Assembly (NCBI GenBank): GCA_017849585.1
Contig: JAFIGT010000021.1
Span: 141,615 to 205,614 of the forward strand
From: Verrucomicrobium sp.
GTDB taxonomy: Bacteria > Verrucomicrobiota > Verrucomicrobiia > Methylacidiphilales > UBA1321
Length of the DNA: 64,000 bases
Reading direction: 5' to 3'
The translations under genes were made by a program, and so were the position numbers. Below the pieces are notes generated by a model that searched no databases, was not told the origin of the DNA, and saw only the letters and a list, made by a program, of their open reading frames with translations. Each line of letters begins with the position of its first letter. Positions within the stretch are counted from its first letter, which is position 1. Positions 35,646 through 43,670 of this stretch are shown here, one piece after another.

Positions 35646-36821
35646 ATGAGTTATCTGCCTCGAATCCAAAGCGCCTATTCCAAGGCGGCGCTCTCCAATG
35701 ACGAGATCAAACGTTACGGCCGGCACCTGATCATGCCCGAAGTGACGATGGAGGGGCAGAAGAAGCTCAAGGCGGCGAAAGTGCTTACCATCGGCACTGG
35801 CGGACTCGGTTCGCCTCTGCTGGCCTACTTGACGGCGGCGGGTGTGGGCAAGATCGGGTTGGTCGATTACGACACGGTCGATTACTCGAACCTGCACCGC
35901 CAGATCATTCACAAGACCAGCAGCGTGGGGAAGCCGAAGATTGTTTCCGCTGTGGAGACGATGAAGGAACTGAATCCGTACGTTGAGGTGGAGACCTATC
36001 AGATCGCCCTGCGCTCGGACAACGCGTTGGAGCTTTTCAAGGACTACGACATCATCATCGACGGTACGGATAATTTCCCGACCCGCTATCTCGTGAACGA
36101 CGCTTGCGTGCTCCTCGACAAGCCGAACGTCTACGGCAGCATCTTCCGCTTCGACGGCATGTCGACCATCTTCTGGGGCTCGCGCGGTCCCTGCTATCGT
36201 TGCCTCTATCCCGAACCCCCGCCGCCGGGTATGGTGCCGAGCTGTGCCGAAGGTGGCGTCTTGGGCGTATTGCCGGGCGTGATTGGGGTGATTCAGGCGA
36301 TTGAAGCGGTGAAGTTGATTATCGGCCAGGGCGACTTGCTGATGGGCCGCCTGCTCATGTTCGACGCGTTGAAGATGAAGTTCAAGGAACTCAAGCTCCG
36401 CAAGGATCCGAAGTGTCCGATTTGCGGTCCGAACGCATCAATCAAGGCGCTGATCGATTACGATCAATTTTGCGGGGTCAGCCATGCGCCCAAGTCGGAA
36501 ATTGTGCCTGAAATCAGCGCCATTGATTTGAAGAAGATGATCGACGACAAGGTCGACTTCGACCTGATCGACGTACGGGAAAAGCACGAGGTGGAGATTG
36601 CGCAGTTGCCGAATGCGAAACTGATCCCGCTCGGCGAACTGGCCCAGCGCATGCACGAACTGGATAGTGCGCGCGAGATTGTCATCGCCTGCAAGAACAA
36701 TGACCGCAGCGCGAAGGCATGGAAGCAGCTCCACAACTCCGGATTTCGCAAGATTCGCAACCTGGCCGGCGGCATTGAAGCTTGGAGCGAGGATGTCGAT
36801 CCCTCGGTGCCACTCTATTGA
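35646..36821 (+). CDS. moeZ: MoeB/ThiF-type adenylyltransferase with C-terminal rhodanese domain (MoeZ-like)
   Basis: A 391-residue E1-like enzyme that adenylates the C-terminus of a ubiquitin-like sulfur carrier and may transfer sulfur. ThiF motifs: RYGRHLIMPEV, the nucleotide site TIGTGGLGSPLLAYL, DYDTVDYSNLHRQ, and IDGTDNFPTRYLVND. Structural zinc cysteines are CYRC and CPIC. The rhodanese domain (about residues 280-391) has the active-site Cys in IACKNNDRSAKA, where the usual CRSGxRS loop reads CKNNDRS. The start at 35646 gives the normal N-terminus. No moaD/thiS carrier gene is next to it; instead clpS starts 5 nt after its stop codon. Confidence 0.92.
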   Translation: MSYLPRIQSAYSKAALSNDEIKRYGRHLIMPEVTMEGQKKLKAAKVLTIGTGGLGSPLLAYLTAAGVGKIGLVDYDTVDYSNLHRQIIHKTSSVGKPKIVSAVETMKELNPYVEVETYQIALRSDNALELFKDYDIIIDGTDNFPTRYLVNDACVLLDKPNVYGSIFRFDGMSTIFWGSRGPCYRCLYPEPPPPGMVPSCAEGGVLGVLPGVIGVIQAIEAVKLIIGQGDLLMGRLLMFDALKMKFKELKLRKDPKCPICGPNASIKALIDYDQFCGVSHAPKSEIVPEISAIDLKKMIDDKVDFDLIDVREKHEVEIAQLPNAKLIPLGELAQRMHELDSAREIVIACKNNDRSAKAWKQLHNSGFRKIRNLAGGIEAWSEDVDPSVPLY

Positions 36822-36826
36822 ACAAC

Positions 36827-37138
36827 ATGGATACGGAGCTGGTCCTTACGGCTGGCGCGGAAGCTCTTCCGGGCGTGGAGGTGGAGACGAAGGTTGAAGA
36901 GGCCTTCGCGAGCGGCTGGGGCGTCATCGTCTGGAACGATCCGGTCAACCTGATGAGCTATGTGGTCCATGTCTTTCAGGTTGTGTTGAAGATGAACCGC
37001 CAGCAGGCACACAAACACATGCTAGAAGTCCACGAAAAGGGCAAAAGCCTCGTGGCCATGGAAACGCGCGAGCATGCGGAACATCTCGTGCACCGCTTGC
37101 AACGGTATGGACTCACCGCCACGATGGAGCCGGTATGA
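36827..37138 (+). CDS. clpS: ATP-dependent Clp protease adaptor ClpS
   Basis: A 103-residue adaptor that delivers N-degron substrates to ClpA/ClpC. The core is clear: VIVWNDPVNLMSYVVHVFQ (canonical NDD/NDPxNTxxYV motif), the helix VLKMNRQQAHKHMLEVHEKGKSLV and REHAEHLVHRLQRYGLTATMEP. The N-terminal extension of about 25 residues is disordered as usual. It overlaps the following DUF2017 gene by 4 nt. Confidence 0.95.
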   Translation: MDTELVLTAGAEALPGVEVETKVEEAFASGWGVIVWNDPVNLMSYVVHVFQVVLKMNRQQAHKHMLEVHEKGKSLVAMETREHAEHLVHRLQRYGLTATMEPV

Positions 37139-37683
37139 AGTGCGCTCCCGTGCCGGACAAGCCGGATCAGTGGCAGCTCGACTGGAACGATTTCGAAGCG
37201 CAAATGGCCGCCGGTTCCTTTCAGCGGATGGCCATGCATTACCAATTGCAGGTGGATGACTTGCCGCCCGCCTTGCAGGCGCACTGGCGGGGGCACCTCG
37301 CCGAGGCCAAGGATGTTGAGGCGCTCAAGGAGGAACAGCACTTGCTTGAAGGAGAACGGCTCGCCTGGCGTTCCGAGCGGTTGACGCTGGTGGAAAAATG
37401 GGTGGCGGCGTACGCGAAGTCTGGAATTGGATTGGCTTGGTCGCTGCAGGATCGCGAGGAATTGGAAGGGTTGTTGATGGTCCTCAATGACCGGCGGTTG
37501 ATTCTGGCCGTGGAGCACGGGATAGATGAGACGCTGATGGAAGTGGACCTGGATAACGTCGCCGAGATTCCCTTGCGGCAGGCCCTGTGGGAAGTGCACG
37601 TGCTGGCGCTCTTTCAAGAGCAATGCCTCGCCGCGCTCGCCTTGGCGGAGAACCCTGAAACGAAGAAAGACGACATCCCATGA
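37135..37683 (+). CDS. DUF2017-like protein
   Basis: A 182-residue, mostly helical cytoplasmic protein with no catalytic motif that I can see. Its overall look and its position immediately after clpS match DUF2017, a family usually encoded next to clpS in actinobacteria. Features are RLTLVEKWVAAYAKSG, LQDREELEGLLMVLNDRRLILA, and a C-terminal helix VHVLALFQEQCLAALA. It overlaps clpS by 4 nt (ATGA) and the next HAD gene by 4 nt. The function of the family is unknown; translational coupling suggests work with ClpS. Confidence 0.72.
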   Translation: MKCAPVPDKPDQWQLDWNDFEAQMAAGSFQRMAMHYQLQVDDLPPALQAHWRGHLAEAKDVEALKEEQHLLEGERLAWRSERLTLVEKWVAAYAKSGIGLAWSLQDREELEGLLMVLNDRRLILAVEHGIDETLMEVDLDNVAEIPLRQALWEVHVLALFQEQCLAALALAENPETKKDDIP

Positions 37684-38306
37684 ATCATATTAATTTCAAC
37701 GAATACGACGGATTTATCTTTGACCTCGATGGCACGATTGCCGATACGATGCCGGTCCATTTTCATGCTTGGACCGCCACGCTGGAGCGCAAGGCAGGAC
37801 AGCCCAGCCGCTTCACTGAAGCGCTGTTTTACTCCAAGGGAGGAGTTCCGGCACGTGAGATTGTGGCGTGGTTAAATCAGGAGCATGGGTATAATTTGCC
37901 CATTGAGGAAACGACGGAGGAAAAGGAAAACCTCTTTTTGACATTTCTCAGTGAAGTTCAGCCCATCGAGCCCGTTATTAATGTTGTGAAGAAATTGGGC
38001 AAAGAACGCAAAATGGCGGTCGCCTCGGGCGGTTACACCGAGATCGTGCGCCACACGCTTGAAAAGCTTGGCATGCTCGAATACTTCCCGGTGCTCGTCG
38101 GAGCCGATCAGGTGAAGCAGGGGAAGCCTTCGCCGGAAATATATCTCCGCGCCGCTGAATTGCTCGGGGTGAACCCGAAGAAATGTCTCGCCTTTGAAGA
38201 TGGAGAACCGGGTATCATTTCGGCCCGGGCCGCAGGCATGCAGGTCATTGACGTGAAGCCGTACTACTGCGAAGGTCGCAGCTGGTACACGATTCCGACG
38301 AAGTAA
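37680..38306 (+). CDS. HAD-superfamily hydrolase, beta-phosphoglucomutase-like
   Basis: A 208-residue HAD phosphatase or phosphomutase with an alpha-helical cap. Motif I FDLDGTIADTMPVH at residues 14-27 (nucleophile and acid/base Asp intact), motif II VASGGY, motif III KQGKPSPEIY, motif IV AFEDGEPGIISARAAGM. It is the YqaB/beta-phosphoglucomutase subgroup by the PVHFHAWTATLE helix. The substrate is probably a small sugar phosphate. The gene lies within the tightly overlapping moeZ-clpS-DUF2017-HAD-bactofilin run. Confidence 0.88.
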   Translation: MNHINFNEYDGFIFDLDGTIADTMPVHFHAWTATLERKAGQPSRFTEALFYSKGGVPAREIVAWLNQEHGYNLPIEETTEEKENLFLTFLSEVQPIEPVINVVKKLGKERKMAVASGGYTEIVRHTLEKLGMLEYFPVLVGADQVKQGKPSPEIYLRAAELLGVNPKKCLAFEDGEPGIISARAAGMQVIDVKPYYCEGRSWYTIPTK

Positions 38307-38327
38307 CATTTCGATGAGGGGAAAGCG

Positions 38328-38621
38328 ATGCCATTGTTCAACCGGGCCAAACCAACCACCACGCACCTCGACGCGTCTGTTCGCGCCGAGGGTAGTCTGA
38401 GTGTGCCCGGCGATCTGGACCTCTATGGCACAATCAAGGGTGGTCCCATTGAGGCGAAAAAGCACATCACGATCCATGCTCGCGCGACTGCCAGCGGTCC
38501 CTTGAAGAGCCATTCCTTATTGGTTGAACCGGGGGGGCGTTACCGCGGCAAGGTGACGGTGGGGCCGGTGCCGACGGATCTTGTGCAACGATTCGGACGG
38601 GCGCTGGGACTGATCAAATGA
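38328..38621 (+). CDS. Short bactofilin-like protein
   Basis: A 97-residue protein formed of little more than a bactofilin-type beta-helix: THLDASVRAEGSLSVPGDLDL, GTIKGGPIEAKKHITIHARA, SHSLLVEPGGRYRGKVTVGP. The glycine/valine turn pattern is regular. It overlaps the next gene, a zinc-ribbon bactofilin, by 4 nt (38618-38621), so the two are probably made in a fixed ratio and may co-polymerise. It is smaller than the 189-residue bactofilin at 19074. Confidence 0.82.
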   Translation: MPLFNRAKPTTTHLDASVRAEGSLSVPGDLDLYGTIKGGPIEAKKHITIHARATASGPLKSHSLLVEPGGRYRGKVTVGPVPTDLVQRFGRALGLIK

Positions 38622-39361
38622 GCGACAAGTTCAAAGTGACCTGCCCCCATTGCGGGAATGTGCAGGAGGAGCCGATGGGGGCGATCTCCACCTATTGCCG
38701 TTCCTGCAAGCAGCACATCCCGATCAAGGGCAACCGCAAGCGCAAGGCGGCGGTGGTGCCGCAAAATACGCGCGTCGTGATCTGCCGCGAATGTGGTTAC
38801 ACCGACAAGATTGTCTCCCACGCGCTTTCGACCCAGTGCGAGAATTGCAGCACCTATCTCGACCTGCGCAATCATGTCATTCAGGGCAAATCCGGTCAGA
38901 AGCTGGTCACCTATGGGGACGTGACATTTATGCCGGGCAGCACGTACGAAGGACCGCTGGTCCGCGCCAGTAAGATCACCGTCGCGGGCAAGGTCTCGGC
39001 GATTTTACAGGCAGATGTGGAATTGGAAATCCAGGCTGGGGCCAGGATTTCCAATCCGATTCAGTCTCCGCTTATCAAGATCAGGTCCGGCGCGGAGGTG
39101 ATCGTCGGGCAGATCAACACCCGCTGTCTGGAGCTGGCTTCTAAACTCCGCGCGAATACGATTACCGCTTCGGAGCAACTGATCATTTTGCCCACAGGCA
39201 TGTTGATCGCTCAGCAGATTTATACCCGCTTCGTCGAGGTGCAGCCCGGAGGTGTCCTCGTGGGGGATCTCACCGTGGAGCCGGGAGAAGTGGTTCTGGA
39301 TACGACGCCACCGGCCGAGTCTTCCGAATCGACCGAAGAGGAAGATCCCAAGCTGGTGTAG
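38618..39361 (+). CDS. Bactofilin-domain protein with two N-terminal zinc ribbons
   Basis: A 247-residue protein. Two zinc-ribbon-like modules open it: CPHC...CRSC (about residues 9-30) and CREC...CENC (about residues 53-76), separated by a Lys/Arg-rich linker. From about residue 90 the sequence becomes a bactofilin-type beta-helix (VTYGDVTFMPGSTYEGPLVRA, SKITVAGKVSAILQADVELEI, GMLIAQQIYTRFVEVQPGG), ending in an acidic tail. The ribbons could bind nucleic acid or protein. This domain pairing links a cytoskeletal polymer to a zinc-binding head; the function is not known to me. Confidence 0.82.
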   Translation: MSDKFKVTCPHCGNVQEEPMGAISTYCRSCKQHIPIKGNRKRKAAVVPQNTRVVICRECGYTDKIVSHALSTQCENCSTYLDLRNHVIQGKSGQKLVTYGDVTFMPGSTYEGPLVRASKITVAGKVSAILQADVELEIQAGARISNPIQSPLIKIRSGAEVIVGQINTRCLELASKLRANTITASEQLIILPTGMLIAQQIYTRFVEVQPGGVLVGDLTVEPGEVVLDTTPPAESSESTEEEDPKLV

Positions 39362-39372
39362 CCCGCCAGCGG

Positions 39373-39924
39373 CTACTTCGCTACGCCCTGAGGAAAATAG
39401 GTTTCCGTATAGCGGGCGAGCAGCCACAGAACGTCCGACAGCCGATTCAGATACTTGATGGCGAGGCTGTGCTCGATCTTGGAAAGATCCTGCGTGCCAA
39501 CCACCAACCGTTCCGCACGGCGGCAAATGGTTCGTGCCACATCAAGCGTTGCGGCGGCGAGGGAATCGCCCGGCGTGGCCCAGCCATCAAAGCTAATTTG
39601 TTCGCTCTCCACCTTGGTCACCAATTCGTCCAGATGCGCCAGAGCCTCCGGACGTAGCTTCGGATAGCGTTCATCTTTGCGGTAGCGTTCGATATCCTCC
39701 ATCGCTGTGGCCAGTTCGCCCATGAGCGGTACGAGCTGCTTCTGGATCTTGAATAATTCCTCCTTGATCCAGGCGCAAGGCGTCGTGGCGCGGGCCATCC
39801 CGATCTGGCTGGAGAGTTCATCCACCGTGCCATAAGTCTCGACCCGTGGATTGGTCTTCGATACGCGGCGTCCATACATTAAACCCGTGGCGCCCAAATC
39901 CCCCGTGCGTGTGGCAATCGACAT
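39373..39924 (-). CDS. Cob(I)alamin adenosyltransferase, PduO type
   Basis: A 183-residue trimeric ATP:corrinoid adenosyltransferase that makes adenosylcobalamin. Signatures are the N-terminal ATP loop TRTGDLGATGLMYGRRVSK, RICRRAERLVV, and YLNRLSDVLWLLAR. Length and motif order match PduO-type enzymes. It is convergent with the bactofilin operon, the ends being 11 nt apart. No cobalamin biosynthesis or B12-dependent enzyme gene is nearby. Confidence 0.93.
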   Translation of the reverse strand: MSIATRTGDLGATGLMYGRRVSKTNPRVETYGTVDELSSQIGMARATTPCAWIKEELFKIQKQLVPLMGELATAMEDIERYRKDERYPKLRPEALAHLDELVTKVESEQISFDGWATPGDSLAAATLDVARTICRRAERLVVGTQDLSKIEHSLAIKYLNRLSDVLWLLARYTETYFPQGVAK

Positions 39925-40008
39925 GTCTTTTTAATCGCATGAAATTGTCCGCGACACGACAAGTTTTTTTGCTAAGACAGTGTGGTAGCTAATGAGGTCT
40001 GTCTCCCT

Positions 40009-40188
40009 ATGAGTGGAAAATTAATTGCCGCCTTGCTGTTGATCGGGGTTCTCATTCTGATCGTGATTTTTAATTCCGGTCCGGTCTCGCTCAATCTTCT
40101 CTTCGCTGAATTGCGCGTGGCCAAACCGATACTCATCTTTGGCACTTTCGTCGGCGGTCTCATCACCGGCGCGTTGCTTAAACAATAG
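40009..40188 (+). CDS. LapA-like small membrane protein (DUF1049)
   Basis: A 59-residue protein with two hydrophobic helices (about residues 4-22 and 36-56), and FNSGPVSLNLLFAELRV between them, which is typical of the LapA/DUF1049 family, whose members support lipopolysaccharide assembly control in proteobacteria. The ATG at 40009 is preferred over an upstream GTG. It ends 25 nt before the M24 peptidase gene, so the two may be co-transcribed. Confidence 0.72.
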   Translation: MSGKLIAALLLIGVLILIVIFNSGPVSLNLLFAELRVAKPILIFGTFVGGLITGALLKQ

Positions 40189-40213
40189 CCACTTTGGCGG
40201 CCTTCGTTTTCTT

Positions 40214-41317
40214 ATGAAAAAAGCCCGGATGATCTATGCCTCCAGCGAGGCCGATGCGGATATTCTTTACGCCACCCGTCATTTCGTGCCTGATCCGTTT
40301 CTCTGGTGGGAATGGCGGGGGCGGACGCACGTGGTGATGAGTCCTCTCGAAATTGATCGTGCCCGTAAGTCGAAGCACATCGACCATGTACATGCACCGG
40401 AAGAATTCATTCTCAAAGGCACCAGCGCCGGTACGGCGCAATTGATTGTGGAGATTGCCCGCAAGCAAAAGTTCAATGCGGCCACGGTACCTGCCAGCTT
40501 CCCCTTGGGACTGGCCTGCGAATTGAAGGAACTCGGTTTCCACGTCGATGTGGCGGAAGGGGCGTTCTTCCCGCAGCGACAGTTCAAGACGGCTGACGAG
40601 GTGAAAAAATTGACCGTGGCGCTGCGTGTGGCCGAGGCGGGTCTGGCGCGCGGTTTTGAAGTGCTGCGGCAGACGAAGATCGGTACAAGGGGAGTGCTGC
40701 GCTGGGGCAATGCGGTGCTCACCAGTGAAATTCTGCGGGGTGAGATCGACGCGGTGGTGGTGAAAAAAGGCGGACTGCCCGCGAACACCATCGTCGCGGG
40801 TGGCGATCAGGCCTGCGATCCGCATGAACGCGGCTCGGGTCCCCTCCGTGCGAACGAGACGATCATCATGGATATTTTTCCGCGTCACCAAGCGACCGGC
40901 TATTTTGGCGATCTCACCCGCACCGTGATTCGCGGTCGCGCTTCCGACGCGCAGAAAAAACTCTACTTCACCGTGGCCGAGGGCAAACGCTGGGTGCAAA
41001 AGCAGATGAAGCCCGGTGTGGACGGCAAAAAACTGCACGAAGCGCTGGTGCAACGGTTCACTGAGGCGGGCTTTCCGACGGAAAAGCGCAAGGGTCGCTG
41101 GGTCGGCTTTTTTCATGGCACGGGCCATGGCCTCGGATTGGAGATTCACGAATCTCCCCGCTTCGCAGCGGGGAAGTTCAAGAAGGGATTGGCCCTCACG
41201 GTCGAACCCGGTCTCTACTATCCCGGCCTTGGCGGCGTCCGGCTCGAAGACGTGGTCATCCTCCAAACGGGCGGGATTTTCAATCTGACCACGGCGCCGC
41301 AGTTTTTGGAGATCTGA
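40214..41317 (+). CDS. Xaa-Pro aminopeptidase / M24 metallopeptidase
   Basis: A 367-residue pita-bread-fold metallopeptidase. A creatinase-like N-terminal domain (about residues 1-150) is followed by the catalytic domain with metal ligands in IIMDIFPRH and GYFGDLTRTV (Asp, Asp), FFHGTGHGLGLEIHE (His), LTVEPGLYY (Glu) and GVRLEDVVIL (Glu). It removes N-terminal residues before proline, or is a proline dipeptidase; the two cannot be separated here. The start is the ATG at 40214 (MKKARMIYASSEADADILYAT). Confidence 0.9.
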   Translation: MKKARMIYASSEADADILYATRHFVPDPFLWWEWRGRTHVVMSPLEIDRARKSKHIDHVHAPEEFILKGTSAGTAQLIVEIARKQKFNAATVPASFPLGLACELKELGFHVDVAEGAFFPQRQFKTADEVKKLTVALRVAEAGLARGFEVLRQTKIGTRGVLRWGNAVLTSEILRGEIDAVVVKKGGLPANTIVAGGDQACDPHERGSGPLRANETIIMDIFPRHQATGYFGDLTRTVIRGRASDAQKKLYFTVAEGKRWVQKQMKPGVDGKKLHEALVQRFTEAGFPTEKRKGRWVGFFHGTGHGLGLEIHESPRFAAGKFKKGLALTVEPGLYYPGLGGVRLEDVVILQTGGIFNLTTAPQFLEI

Positions 41318-41325
41318 CGGAAGGC

Positions 41326-42327
41326 CTACAGCTTGTTGCAGATTTGGCGCACGATGAACGGACCTTCGTAGATGAAACCGGTGTAGATTTGCAGGAGAGA
41401 GGCACCTGCATCGAGTTTCTCCCGGGCGTCATCGGCGGTGAAGATGCCCCCCACGCCGATGATTGGCAGTTTGCCGCCGGTGGCGCGGCTGATGAAGCGA
41501 ATGATCTCCGTGCTGCGCTGACGCAGTGGCGCACCGCTTAATCCACCTTCCTCCTTCAGCGAAACAGAGGATTTATCAATGGTCGTGTTCGTTGCGATGA
41601 TGCCGTGGAGGTGATTCTCTGCAATGCATTCGAGAACCGACATGATTTCTTTTTCGTCAAGGTCCGGCGCGATTTTGATCACGACCGGTTTGCTATCGGC
41701 GCCAAGATTGGCTTCCACGATAGGCCGCACGAGTGCATTTAGCGCATCCTTTTGCTGGAGCAAGCGCAGGCCGGGGGTGTTGGGGGAGCTGATATTGATG
41801 GCGAAATAGTCGGCGTAGGGGCGCAGGGCGAGAAAGCTTTCGAGATAGTCCTTGCCGGCTTCCTCCAGCGAGGTGGTTTTCTGTTTGCCGATGTTAATGC
41901 CAATCGGAATCTTGGGCCAGCGACCGGATTGCTTTAAGGCTTCAAGGCGGCAGGTGATTGCTTCCAAGCCATCGTTGGGAAAGCCCATGCGGTTGATCAG
42001 TGCCTGGCTTGATGGAATGCGGAAGATGCGTGGCTTGGGATTGCCCGGTTGCGGCTTGGGCGTGATCGTGCCGATTTCCGCGTAGCCGAAGCCGAGGCTT
42101 TCCCATGCGGGCAGGGCGACAGCATCCTTGTCGAAACCGGCGGCAATGCCGATCGGATTGCCGAAGTTAAGACCCCAGAGTTTTGTTTCTAGCTTGGGAT
42201 TGGCCACCTTGGCATAGGTCGCGAGCGATTGATGAAAGAGCGGGACGCGGAGCGCGGTGAGGGCGAGGTGGTGGACACACTCGGGGTTGAGCTGAAAGAA
42301 CAGCGGGCGGATGACGTTCTTGTACAT
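41326..42327 (-). CDS. pyrD: Dihydroorotate dehydrogenase (quinone), class 2
   Basis: A 333-residue membrane-associated flavoenzyme of pyrimidine synthesis that passes electrons to quinone. The N-terminal MYKNVIRPLFFQLNPECVHHLAL is the class 2 membrane-binding helix pair. FMN-site motifs are NPIGIAAGFDKD, GFGYAEIGTITPKPQPGNPKPRIFR, the catalytic Ser in NISSPNTPGLR, and IIGVGGIFTADDA. I take the ATG at 42327, 5 nt after the mnmE stop; an ATG at 42348 would overlap mnmE. It is the last gene of plsC-chrA-mnmE-pyrD. Confidence 0.95.
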   Translation of the reverse strand: MYKNVIRPLFFQLNPECVHHLALTALRVPLFHQSLATYAKVANPKLETKLWGLNFGNPIGIAAGFDKDAVALPAWESLGFGYAEIGTITPKPQPGNPKPRIFRIPSSQALINRMGFPNDGLEAITCRLEALKQSGRWPKIPIGINIGKQKTTSLEEAGKDYLESFLALRPYADYFAINISSPNTPGLRLLQQKDALNALVRPIVEANLGADSKPVVIKIAPDLDEKEIMSVLECIAENHLHGIIATNTTIDKSSVSLKEEGGLSGAPLRQRSTEIIRFISRATGGKLPIIGVGGIFTADDAREKLDAGASLLQIYTGFIYEGPFIVRQICNKL

Positions 42328-42332
42328 GAGTT

Positions 42333-43670
42333 CTATTTTCCGATGCAAAAATTCTTGAAGAGTTGATCGAGGATATCCTCGTTCGTGGCCAATCCCACTA
42401 TCTGACCAATTTCATTCAGCGCGGCGCGAAGATCAATGCTAATCAACTCGGGAGCGAGTCCCCCCGTGAGTCCCGATGCGGCCCGGCCGAGGGCCTCCTC
42501 GGCGCGGTGCAGGGCCGCTTCCTGACGGGCATTGATGGTCAGCCAGCCGGTATCGGCGGGTCGTTGGGAGCCGATCAGCCGCTTTTCGATGGTGTCTTCC
42601 AATTCGGTTAAGCCCTGACTGGTTCGCGTGGAAACGGCAAGAGCGTTTTGATGGTCGGGATGTCGCCCCAGATCGACCTTGTTGGCGACGGGGAGATAGA
42701 GCCGGTCCTGCAGCGAGGTTTGCAACTCCGCGTCGAACGCGGTCAGCGCGTGAGGCGCTTCGAAAACGTGTAGAATCAGGTCGGCCCGTTGCGCGACGGA
42801 CTGGGCGCGGCGCACGCCCTCGGCTTCGATTTCGTCGTGGGTCTCGCGTTGTCCCGCCGTGTCGACGAGCAGCAGACGAAAACCGCGCACGTTGCATTCC
42901 GCTTCAATGGTGTCGCGGGTCGTGCCGGGCGTGGCGGAAACAATGGCGCGGCTTTCGCGCAGGAGGGCGTTGAGGAGACTCGATTTGCCGACATTCGGCG
43001 CACCGACGATGGCCGTGGTGATGCCTTCGCGCAGGATGCGGCCCAGCGGGGCGGTTTGCAGCAGGGCAATCACTTCCTGTCGCATTGTGTCGATGCGACC
43101 GAGGAACGTTTCGCCGGTCTCGGGTTCGATGTCTTCCTCGGGGAAATCGATGTAGGCTTCGAGATGGGCGAGGAGGTCGATGAGTTGGTGGCGGAGCTGA
43201 TTCAACTTCTCCGCGAGCCGACCTTCCTTCATCGCCTGCGCGCCAACGAGGGCGCGTTCGGTGCTGGCATGGATCAGATCGAGCACGGCCTCCGCTTGGG
43301 TGAGATCGAGCTTGCCGTTGAGGAACGCGCGCTGGGTGAATTCTCCGGGCTCGGCGGGACGCGCGCCCTGATGGATGAAAGCCTGTAGGATATTTTGCGC
43401 AATGAGCGGATTGCCGTGGCAGGAAATCTCCATCGTGTCTTCGCCCGTGAAAGAATGTGGCCCTTTCCAATAGGTCGCGACGGCTTCGTCGAGGAGTTGT
43501 CCTTGATCCCGCAAATGGACGAACACGGCGTGCTGCGGCGTCCACTCGCGGGGTGCGGCGAGCAATGTGTTCGTATAGGCGACGACGTCGGGACCGCTCA
43601 GCCGGATGACCGCGAGGGCGCTGATGCCGGGCGGCGTGCTGAGGGCGATGATGGTGTCGGTGGCGCTCAT
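42333..43670 (-). CDS. mnmE: tRNA modification GTPase MnmE
   Basis: A 445-residue GTPase that, with MnmG, adds carboxymethylaminomethyl groups to wobble uridine-34. The tetrahydrofolate-binding N-terminal domain starts TDTIIALSTPPGISALAVIRLSG. The G domain has GAPNVGKSS (P loop), TPGTTRDT, DTAGQRET and NKVD. The protein ends in the invariant FCIGK with the catalytic Cys. It overlaps chrA by 4 nt and is followed by pyrD. mnmA, which thiolates the same uridine, is at 51569. Confidence 0.97.
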   Translation of the reverse strand: MSATDTIIALSTPPGISALAVIRLSGPDVVAYTNTLLAAPREWTPQHAVFVHLRDQGQLLDEAVATYWKGPHSFTGEDTMEISCHGNPLIAQNILQAFIHQGARPAEPGEFTQRAFLNGKLDLTQAEAVLDLIHASTERALVGAQAMKEGRLAEKLNQLRHQLIDLLAHLEAYIDFPEEDIEPETGETFLGRIDTMRQEVIALLQTAPLGRILREGITTAIVGAPNVGKSSLLNALLRESRAIVSATPGTTRDTIEAECNVRGFRLLLVDTAGQRETHDEIEAEGVRRAQSVAQRADLILHVFEAPHALTAFDAELQTSLQDRLYLPVANKVDLGRHPDHQNALAVSTRTSQGLTELEDTIEKRLIGSQRPADTGWLTINARQEAALHRAEEALGRAASGLTGGLAPELISIDLRAALNEIGQIVGLATNEDILDQLFKNFCIGK

